Assembly (NCBI GenBank): GCA_030599405.1
Contig: JAUVOB010000138.1
Span: 1 to 5,380 of the forward strand
Direction of reading: 5' to 3'
Source: Chloroflexota bacterium
GTDB lineage: Bacteria > Chloroflexota > Anaerolineae > Promineifilales > Promineifilaceae
Length of the DNA stretch: 5,380 nt
In this document: positions 1-5,099 of the stretch, piece after piece
Layout: each line of letters begins with the position of its first letter
Position numbering within the stretch: position 1 is the stretch's first letter
Notes under the pieces: generated by a model
Databases searched by the model: none
What the model saw: the letters and a program-made list of their open reading frames with translations, nothing else
What the model was told of the DNA's origin: nothing
Program-made: the position numbers and the translations under genes

Positions 1-744
1 ATCACCGAAGAGAACTTCCATGTGGATTTCACCAGTGTTTTTGAACATTGCCTGGAGGATAACTCTCCCGAGGTTAGGAAAGCGTCACTTGATGGACTTT
101 GGGATAGCGACAAAGTGACCTTGATCAGACGAATAATTGACCTCATGGAAAGTGATCCAGACAATGAGGTCCGTGCATTGGCGGCTGCGACCCTCGGTCA
201 CTATGTTCTGCTCGGTGAATGGCGGCAGATACCTGCAGGCGCTGTTGAGCCGATAATTGAGTCTCTTCTCAAACAGATAGACGAGGAGCAAACCGTAGAT
301 ACTATCAAACACGCAGCACTCGAATCGGTGGCTGCTTCGGGGCATCCGCGGATCGAATCTCTTATCCATGATGCCTATGATAGCGCGGAGCTAGAAGCCC
401 AAAAAAGCGCCCTATTCGCCATGGGGCGAAGCGCCGAGTCACGTTGGATTAATATCGTAATCGATGAGATGTCGAGCCCGATAGTTGAGATGAGACTGGA
501 GGCAGCTCGAGCAGCTGGAGAGATCGGCGAAAAAACGGCCGTTCCCGAAGTCATCGAATTAACATCGGACGAAGATTTGGAAGTTAGGCTCGTCGCTGTC
601 GGCGCGTTAGGTAGGCTACGTGGGGATATTCCTCGTCGATTTCTAGAAGATATAATCGCAGATCCTGACAGGAAGGAACTTCACGAAGTCGCTTCCGAAG
701 CTCTTGAGGAGGTCGACTGGCTAGGTGGTGCTATTGATTTGTAA
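1..744 (+). CDS. HEAT-repeat domain protein, 5' end missing
   Basis: The frame is open from the first base of the window to the TAA at 742-744, giving 247 visible residues. A GTG at 22 could be read as a start, but no Shine-Dalgarno precedes it and the frame stays open upstream, so the true start most likely lies outside the window. The protein is a series of helical pairs with the HEAT / PBS-lyase-like signature of a polar loop, then V/MR, then an Ala/Leu helix ending in Gly. Clear copies are SPEVRKASLDGL (visible residues 22-33), DNEVRALAAATLG (54-66), a unit near 99-113, VEMRLEAARAAGEIG (162-176) and LEVRLVAVGALGRL (193-206). There is no catalytic motif and no membrane segment in the visible part, and it is acidic overall. 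HEAT arrays usually act as protein-binding scaffolds in the cytoplasm; no partner can be named. It may be co-transcribed with the transporter 62 bases downstream. Confidence 0.85.
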   Translation: MTEENFHVDFTSVFEHCLEDNSPEVRKASLDGLWDSDKVTLIRRIIDLMESDPDNEVRALAAATLGHYVLLGEWRQIPAGAVEPIIESLLKQIDEEQTVDTIKHAALESVAASGHPRIESLIHDAYDSAELEAQKSALFAMGRSAESRWINIVIDEMSSPIVEMRLEAARAAGEIGEKTAVPEVIELTSDEDLEVRLVAVGALGRLRGDIPRRFLEDIIADPDRKELHEVASEALEEVDWLGGAIDL

Positions 745-762
745 CTCAGTGACTTGTAGGGA

Positions 763-783
763 TAATACTACGTCGAAGTATTA
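763..783. repeat. Perfect 7-bp inverted repeat, possible operator
   Basis: TAATACT (763-769) and AGTATTA (777-783) are exact reverse complements separated by the 7 bases ACGTCGA. The dyad lies alone in the 62-base gap between the HEAT gene and the transporter, 23 bases before the GTG start. The stem is too AT-rich and has no T-tract, so it is a poor intrinsic terminator. The size and symmetry would suit a dimeric regulator, but this is inference and a chance dyad is possible. Confidence 0.35.
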
Positions 784-806
784 CTCTAGCATCAGGCGAC
801 AAATCT

Positions 807-1718
807 GTGGGCGACTTCATCGAAGTATTTGCATACAATATTGTTCCCATTTTCCTGGTCGCCGCCATGGGGTATGGACTCCGTGCCGGTCTTCATATAG
901 ATAAGAAACCACTTTCCAGCGTTTCATTTTACGCCCTGTCCCCTGCATTAGTCTTCACAGCCCTGGTTAAATCCGGGCTGCCGGGTGAGGAGCTAATCCA
1001 ACTTTCTGTATTTACCGTAATCGTTACCCTCTTGATGGGGTTAGTCGGGCTAATCATGGGCCGGCTGCTCAAGTTGCCCAGAGTGGAGCTTGTGGCACTC
1101 GTTTTAGTCCTGATGTTTGTCAATGGGGGAAATTACGGATTGACTCTTAATGAGCTTCGTTTTGGCAGCGACGGATTAGCTAGAGCGACGGTTTATTTCG
1201 TGGTCAGCACGATGATTCTTTTTACGCTTGGAATATTCATCGCATCGATGGGTAAGGCGAGCTGGAAGGAGTCGCTCCTCCGTCTGGTTCGCTTACCGGC
1301 ATTCTATGCTGTTGTCTTGGGAATTATTGTGTACAGCCTGGATATCTCGATTCCAACGCCAATCATGCGAGGTGTTGAGATCGCCAGTGCGGGGGCAATT
1401 CCAACAATGTTGCTGGTTCTCGGCATGCAGATTGCCGACCTGAAGAGCCTGGAAAGAGTTCAGCTAGCGTTGCCAGCGTCCCTTGTCAGATTGCTCGTTG
1501 CCCCAGTCATTGCTGTTCTAATCGCAGGTCTTCTGAACCTAACTGGCTTGGCGAGATCGACGTCGATAATCGAGGCCAGCATGCCGACGGCCGTTCTCAC
1601 GACGATCATAGCGACTGAGTTCGATATTCGCCCCGGACTGGTCACTACCACGGTTGTTTTGTCGACTTTATTGAGCGCCTTCACGTTGCCGGCCGTCATC
1701 TCCTTACTAGCCCTGTAA
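807..1718 (+). CDS. AEC-family (auxin efflux carrier-like) transporter
   Basis: A 303-residue integral membrane protein, the usual size for bacterial AEC permeases. About ten hydrophobic segments can be drawn (roughly residues 7-24, 38-54, 64-86, 95-113, 126-146, 163-179, 195-210, 222-245, 254-270 and 278-301), with a charged central loop around 148-160. Family-like features are the FYALSPALVFTAL stretch (41-53) in the second segment, NGGNYGLTLNE (106-116), PTMLLVLGMQIADL (199-212) and EASMPTAVLTTIIATEF (256-272). Together they form the two inverted halves with broken helices expected of the fold. AEC proteins export or import small organic anions (malate, auxin and similar) by secondary transport; the substrate here cannot be read from sequence. 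GTG at 807 is the only usable start between the preceding in-frame TGA (750-752) and the conserved first helix. Its ribosome site is weak (only AGG at 794-796). The 7-bp dyad just upstream may control it. The TPR gene follows after 55 bases. Confidence 0.9.
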   Translation: MGDFIEVFAYNIVPIFLVAAMGYGLRAGLHIDKKPLSSVSFYALSPALVFTALVKSGLPGEELIQLSVFTVIVTLLMGLVGLIMGRLLKLPRVELVALVLVLMFVNGGNYGLTLNELRFGSDGLARATVYFVVSTMILFTLGIFIASMGKASWKESLLRLVRLPAFYAVVLGIIVYSLDISIPTPIMRGVEIASAGAIPTMLLVLGMQIADLKSLERVQLALPASLVRLLVAPVIAVLIAGLLNLTGLARSTSIIEASMPTAVLTTIIATEFDIRPGLVTTTVVLSTLLSAFTLPAVISLLAL

Positions 1719-1773
1719 TTGCCACCAATGATAGCACGAGCCGCAAAGAGTATGCCCAAAGGAATAACAGCCT

Positions 1774-2283
1774 GTGACTGACGATAATGACGGGAGAACC
1801 TTCGACGAGCAATATGCTCAGGGTACACAATTGCTTCATAGTAATGAAGCGAAGCAGGCGGTGAAGCTCCTGGAAAAGGCGCATAAACTTAGACCGGACC
1901 ATGTTGACGCGGCGATCAATCTGGGCGGAGCGTATATACTTTCTGGGCGCTTTAAATCGGCGGTTGAGGTTCTCGAAGTAGCTGTGGGAGTCGATTCCAA
2001 GAACCCTATAGCCTGGACGAACCTGGGGGCAGCATACCTCGGAAATCCGGCATTAGCCAGAGACGACGAGCAACTAAATGCAGTAGCGGCTTTCAAGAGA
2101 GCTCTGGAAGTTCGACCTGAATCTCCCAGCGTTGCCTATAATATCGGGTTGATCTATCGAGACCGGAAGGAATGGAAAGAGGCAGAATATTGGTTTCGCG
2201 AAGCCATCAAGACCAATCCCAATGACCGGGACGCGAGAAGTCTACTTGAGAAGATGATCGCTATTCGGCTGGAGAGTGAATAG
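1774..2283 (+). CDS. Small TPR-repeat protein
   Basis: A 169-residue soluble protein made almost wholly of tetratricopeptide repeats, with no signal peptide or membrane segment. Four 34-residue units can be laid out: about 10-43 (ending KLRPDH), 44-77 (AAINLGGAYILSGRFKSAVEVLE), 78-117 (AWTNLGAAYLG, then a short insertion around 90-101, then AVAAFKRALEVRP) and 118-151 (AYNIGLIYRDRKEWKEAEYWFREAI). Each carries the expected G/A at position 8, Y at 11, A at 20 and P near 32. The insertion in unit 3 (NPALARDDEQLN) lengthens the turn between its helices. The GTG start is the only candidate: an in-frame TAA lies at 1765-1767 and there is no later Met near the N-terminus. AAAGGA at 1758-1763 is an acceptable, slightly distant ribosome site. 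TPR proteins mediate protein-protein contacts; the partner is unknown. It may share a transcript with the AEC transporter upstream. Confidence 0.88.
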   Translation: MTDDNDGRTFDEQYAQGTQLLHSNEAKQAVKLLEKAHKLRPDHVDAAINLGGAYILSGRFKSAVEVLEVAVGVDSKNPIAWTNLGAAYLGNPALARDDEQLNAVAAFKRALEVRPESPSVAYNIGLIYRDRKEWKEAEYWFREAIKTNPNDRDARSLLEKMIAIRLESE

Positions 2284-2503
2284 AACAGCCGGCGTCAACG
2301 GAATGAAGCGGTCAGTGACAGATCTTTTCTCTGCATATCAGGTACCTGTGCATCTACGGAAGGGTATCCGACTGTATGCAACATAGAGGGACGTTCGTTC
2401 GAGGGGTGATCCAGGAGCTTGTTTAGAAACTTCATGGGACTGGGCGTGTGGGTTATTGTAGCGAGTCCGGCGTGATGTTGGTCAACCCGATGCACTCCTA
2501 ATG
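2284..2503. other. Intergenic stretch without a supported gene
   Basis: This is the largest non-coding gap in the window. It holds GCCGGC (2288-2293) and the tiny dyad GTCA-G-TGAC (2311-2319) followed by AGATCTTTTCT. Neither forms a stem long enough to call a terminator. A 27-codon ORF from ATG 2303 to TAG 2386 has no clear ribosome site and no recognisable product. No tRNA cloverleaf was seen. The gap probably marks a transcription-unit boundary before trmFO. Confidence 0.5.
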
Positions 2504-2512
2504 TGCTAGAAT
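2504..2512 (+). promoter_or_regulatory. Extended -10 promoter of trmFO
   Basis: TGCTAGAAT fits the extended -10 pattern TGnTATAAT with one mismatch (G at 2509). Seven bases separate the hexamer from the ATG at 2520, the normal distance from a -10 box to the transcription start. The transcript should therefore begin at or beside the start codon. No good -35 lies at the standard spacing (TTGGTC at 2478-2483 is 23 bases away), as is usual for extended -10 promoters. The bases before the ATG (ATTGCCGGC) contain no Shine-Dalgarno, consistent with leaderless translation. Confidence 0.5.
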
Positions 2513-2519
2513 TGCCGGC

Positions 2520-3875
2520 ATGGAAAAAGTACTCACGATAGTTGGAGGCGGTCTTGCGGGATCTGAGGCTGCCTGGCAAGCGGCCGAAGCCGGCGTTCAA
2601 GTTAAGTTATATGAGATGCGCCCCGGACATTCTACCCCGGCTCACGTCTCCGGTCATCTGGCCGAGCTCGTCTGCAGCAACTCTCTGGGATCGACTATCA
2701 CGACCAAAGCTCCCGGATTACTGAAGGCTGAGCTGCGTGGTCTGGGCTCGCTAATTCTGGCATGCGCAGAAAGGACGGCCGTACCTGCCGGTTACTCCCT
2801 CGCTGTGGACAGGGAAAGCTTCGCAAACGCTGTGACAGAAATGATAGAGAATCATCCTTCTATTGAGCTGATTAGAGAGGAAGTAACGTCTATACCAGAT
2901 GTGACATGCATAATCGCAACAGGTCCACTAACGTCGAACTCCTTAACTGAGAGTATTGCCTCCCTCAGTGGGCGAGAGTATCTGTATTTTTACGATGCGC
3001 TTTCGCCGATTATCACCTACGATACCATTAATATGGACTTCGCTTACAGAGCATCGAGGCACGACAAGGGCGACCAGGAGGAAGGGGACTACATCAATTG
3101 CCCGATGAATGAGGAAGTATATCGGGCCTTCTATAAAGAGCTCATGTCGGCTAAACAAATCACTTTGCGGGGGTTCGAACGCGAAGACGCAAGTTTCTTC
3201 GAGGGCTGTCTACCGGTCGAGGAGATTGCCAGACGCGGGTTTGACTCCCTCCGCTTCGGTCCAATGAGACCCATCGGCCTGACAGATCCGCGCACTGGAA
3301 AACGGCCTTACGCGGTCCTCCAGTTACGGCAGGACAATCTTGCCGGAACCCTATTTAATATCGTTGGATTCCAAACAAACCTGAAGTGGGGCGAGCAGAG
3401 GCGAGTGCTCCGGATGATCCCTGGTTTGGAGAAAGCTGAGTTCATGCGCTATGGCATGATGCATCGGAATACCTATATTAATTCGCCAGAATTGCTCCAG
3501 CCCACAATGCAATATCGTGGGCGTGCCGACCTTCTCTTTGCCGGTCAGATTGTAGGTGCCGAGGGATACGTTGGTAATGCGGCTACAGGACTCGTTGCTG
3601 GCATTAATGCAGCTAGGATCCTGCTAGACGACCATCCTGTCATATTTCCCACCAAGACGATGATAGGATCGCTTTGCCATTACGTTACCCATGCAGACGC
3701 GAAGTCATTCCAGCCGATGAAACCTAATTTTGGACTATTGCCGATGCCGGAAGAACGCATGCCGAAACCCGATCGATACCGATACTACCGCGATCGATCA
3801 CTAAAACAACTCAGAAGGTTCTGTCGTGACAGGCGACTGGTGTATGACCGGGATAAGGCTGAAGCTGAGTTGTAA
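2520..3875 (+). CDS. trmFO: TrmFO, folate/FAD-dependent tRNA (uracil-54-C5) methyltransferase
   Basis: A complete 451-residue flavoenzyme that makes 5-methyluridine at U54 of the tRNA T-loop, using 5,10-methylenetetrahydrofolate as carbon donor and reduced FAD as reductant, in the cytoplasm. The N-terminus has the Rossmann FAD motif IVGGGLAGSEAAW (7-19) followed by YEMRP (31-35). The two catalytic cysteines known from Bacillus subtilis TrmFO (Cys53 and Cys226) correspond to C52 in LAELVCSNSLGS and C230 in FEGCLPVEE. Further family blocks are YLYFYDALSPII (154-165), DYINCPMNEEVY (190-201), FGPMRPIGLTDPRTGKRPYA (246-265), NIVGFQTNLKWGEQ (280-293), MHRNTYINSP (314-323) and GYVGNAATGLVAGINAA (349-365). 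The Arg/Tyr-rich tail after NFGLL (403-407) is normal in position but strongly basic. Length is close to the family's usual 435-450. ATG 2520 is the only start, since an in-frame TAA sits at 2499-2501. A relative, GidA/MnmG, is excluded by the shorter length and the C52/C230 motifs. Confidence 0.97.
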   Translation: MEKVLTIVGGGLAGSEAAWQAAEAGVQVKLYEMRPGHSTPAHVSGHLAELVCSNSLGSTITTKAPGLLKAELRGLGSLILACAERTAVPAGYSLAVDRESFANAVTEMIENHPSIELIREEVTSIPDVTCIIATGPLTSNSLTESIASLSGREYLYFYDALSPIITYDTINMDFAYRASRHDKGDQEEGDYINCPMNEEVYRAFYKELMSAKQITLRGFEREDASFFEGCLPVEEIARRGFDSLRFGPMRPIGLTDPRTGKRPYAVLQLRQDNLAGTLFNIVGFQTNLKWGEQRRVLRMIPGLEKAEFMRYGMMHRNTYINSPELLQPTMQYRGRADLLFAGQIVGAEGYVGNAATGLVAGINAARILLDDHPVIFPTKTMIGSLCHYVTHADAKSFQPMKPNFGLLPMPEERMPKPDRYRYYRDRSLKQLRRFCRDRRLVYDRDKAEAEL

Positions 3876-3956
3876 ATGAGACAATGAGGCTCTTTGCGTT
3901 AAGTGGTGCTAGAAACCATTGGCGATCTACCATAGATAGAGGACGTTCACCCATAT

Positions 3957-5006
3957 ATGAGGTTATTGATAACGATTATCGGCTTATTGGCTATCGTGTT
4001 TACCGCGTGTTCAAATTCCGCTCCGACAATCGAAACAACGTTGATTCCAACAGCAACTGCTTCCGCCATTTCGACGGCTACCGGCACACCTACTCTGACG
4101 ATAATGCCAACGCCAACAGTGACGGCGTCACCAACGGCGACGTGGACGCCAACGGCAACGTGGACGCCAACGGCAACGTGGACGCCAACAATTCCTAAGC
4201 CGGTTCTCTTTGACGGAATTTCAGCTTATGAGATCCTTCTAATACAGATGGAATTTGGACCGCGTTGGCCCGGAAGCCCTGGACATGCATTGGTTGGCGA
4301 TTATATTATTGACGAGCTAGGGCGACAGGGTTGGGAAGTGGAAGAGCAAGGATTCGACTACATGGGACTACAAGGCCGCAATATCATCGGTCGCAACAAC
4401 GTCGGAGCTGGCCCTGTGATTATCCTTGGTGCTCACTACGATACCCGAAAAATCGCGGATCAAACGGCGGGATCAACGGAACCGGTGCCGGGAGCTGTTG
4501 ACGGGGCAAGCGGTGTGGCGGTTTTATTGGAGCTGGCTAGGACCATAGACCTCATCGAAGTCGACCACGAGATTTGGTTGGCATTCTTCGATGTCGAAGA
4601 TCAAGGCAACGGTGGCATGCTTGGCTTCGATTACATTATCGGCTCGACCTACATGGCTAGGACTCTTGAAGTAATGCCTCAGGCTATGGTTCTTGTCGAT
4701 ATGATCGGCGACGCGGATCAGCAGTTATACTATGAGGGGAACTCAGCTCAGATGCTACGCCACAATCTTTGGCGGATAGCGTCGGATCTCGGGTACGGCG
4801 ACTACTTCATTCCTGAGCATCGTCACACGATGCTAGACGATCATTTACCATTTGTGAATATGGGTATACCGGCCGTTGACATCATTGATTTCGATTACCC
4901 ATACTGGCATACGGTCGAAGACACAGCCGATAAAGCGAGTCCGGACAGCCTGGAGAGGGTCGGCCGTACTCTCGAGGAGTGGCTCGAAAACAGACTGCCG
5001 AGTTAG
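3957..5006 (+). CDS. Secreted M28-family lipoprotein, glutaminyl-cyclase-like
   Basis: A 349-residue exported zinc enzyme. Residues 1-18 form a lipoprotein signal peptide (MR, hydrophobic core, FTAC with lipid-modified C18; the Phe at -3 is slightly off consensus). Residues 19-80 are a Thr/Pro-rich linker ending in three PTATWT units, and 81-349 are the catalytic domain. RWPGSPGH (103-110), GAHYDTR (158-164), PGAVDGASGVAVLLELAR (178-195), FFDVEDQG (210-217), GSTYMA (229-234), LVDMIGD (246-252), LDDHLPF (293-299) and YWHTVEDT (316-323) follow, in order, the blocks of mammalian glutaminyl-peptide cyclotransferase, itself an M28-fold enzyme. By that comparison D182, D215 and H318 would bind zinc, E214 and D248 would be catalytic, and W317 would line the pocket. 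D215 stands where the mammalian enzyme has Glu. The product could thus cyclise N-terminal Gln to pyroglutamate or be an aminopeptidase; the fold is sure, the reaction is not. ATG 3957 is the only start (in-frame TAG at 3933-3935), with AGAGGA at 3938-3943 somewhat distant. The gap after trmFO is 81 bases. Confidence 0.9.
   Translation: MRLLITIIGLLAIVFTACSNSAPTIETTLIPTATASAISTATGTPTLTIMPTPTVTASPTATWTPTATWTPTATWTPTIPKPVLFDGISAYEILLIQMEFGPRWPGSPGHALVGDYIIDELGRQGWEVEEQGFDYMGLQGRNIIGRNNVGAGPVIILGAHYDTRKIADQTAGSTEPVPGAVDGASGVAVLLELARTIDLIEVDHEIWLAFFDVEDQGNGGMLGFDYIIGSTYMARTLEVMPQAMVLVDMIGDADQQLYYEGNSAQMLRHNLWRIASDLGYGDYFIPEHRHTMLDDHLPFVNMGIPAVDIIDFDYPYWHTVEDTADKASPDSLERVGRTLEEWLENRLPS
4131..4189 (+). 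repeat. 18-bp tandem repeat coding for the PTATWT linker
   Basis: The unit CCAACGGCAACGTGGACG occurs three times head to tail (4131-4148, 4149-4166, 4167-4184), followed by the first five bases of a fourth copy. Copies 2 and 3 are identical; copy 1 differs by one base (G for A at 4139). In the M28 gene frame each unit encodes Pro-Thr-Ala-Thr-Trp-Thr (residues 59-76). Near identity at the DNA level, including third codon positions, points to recent duplication by slippage rather than selection for protein composition alone. Related degenerate sequence just upstream (CGCCAACAGTGACGG, 4111-4125) may be older copies. Confidence 0.93.
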
Positions 5007-5015
5007 GGCGCGAGG

Positions 5016-5083
5016 TGCCTGAGTCTAGGATGCCTGAGTCTAGGATGCCTGAGTCTAAGAAGCCTGAGTCTAACAAGCCTTAG
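5016..5083. repeat. 15-bp intergenic tandem repeat (about 4.5 copies)
   Basis: The unit TGCCTGAGTCTAGGA occurs at 5016-5030 and 5031-5045 (identical). It then continues with TGCCTGAGTCTAAGA (5046-5060), AGCCTGAGTCTAACA (5061-5075) and a broken fifth copy AGCCTTAGG (5076-5084). Divergence increases from left to right. The array starts 10 bases after the M28 stop codon and ends 3 bases before the ribosome site of the next gene, so it fills most of the 93-base gap. The CCTGAG core is constant in all four full copies. The last, broken copy forms the small dyad GCCT-T-AGGC (5077-5085). The function is unknown. Confidence 0.93.
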
Positions 5084-5086
5084 GCG

Positions 5087-5095
5087 AGGAGAAGG
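5087..5095 (+). promoter_or_regulatory. Strong ribosome binding site
   Basis: AGGAGAAGG contains AGGAG (5087-5091) with 8 bases to the ATG at 5100. It is the best Shine-Dalgarno in the window. It fixes the start of the MuiA-like gene, whose reading frame is otherwise open back to the M28 stop codon at 5004-5006. Confidence 0.85.
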
Positions 5096-5099
5096 TTTA

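Noticed and set aside
2288..2330. A possible terminator after the TPR gene (GCCGGC, GTCAGTGAC, then TCTTTTCT).
   Set aside because: The longest stem is about 4 bp with an unworkably small loop, so it cannot act as an intrinsic terminator as written.
2303..2386. A 27-codon + strand ORF after the TPR gene.
   Set aside because: No ribosome site, no recognisable product and expected by chance in a 236-base gap.
2384..2415. GTTCGTTCGAGGGG looked like a tRNA T-arm.
   Set aside because: No matching acceptor stem, anticodon arm or D-arm could be found around it.
2295..2600. A minus-strand ORF of 101 codons across the gap before trmFO.
   Set aside because: It overlaps the conserved trmFO N-terminus, has no recognisable family and a composition like random translation.
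3770..3798. CGATCGAT occurring twice near the 3' end of trmFO.
   Set aside because: It lies in codons for the basic Asp-Arg-Tyr-rich tail and is a short motif likely to recur by chance.
3902..3920. A small hairpin (AGTGGT / ACCATT) between trmFO and the M28 gene.
   Set aside because: Six pairs including a G-U wobble and no following T-tract; too weak to call a terminator or operator.
3884..4198. A 104-codon + strand ORF overlapping the start of the M28 gene, rich in Asp/Asn (DANGNV repeats).
   Set aside because: It is the alternate frame of the lipoprotein signal and linker. The 18-bp repeat keeps it open, and it has no ribosome site or recognisable domain, whereas the other frame has a signal peptide and a catalytic domain.
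4882..5076. A minus-strand ORF with LDSGI repeats.
   Set aside because: The repeats are simply the antisense of the 15-bp array, and the rest is antisense to the M28 C-terminus. It starts with TTG and has no supporting motif.
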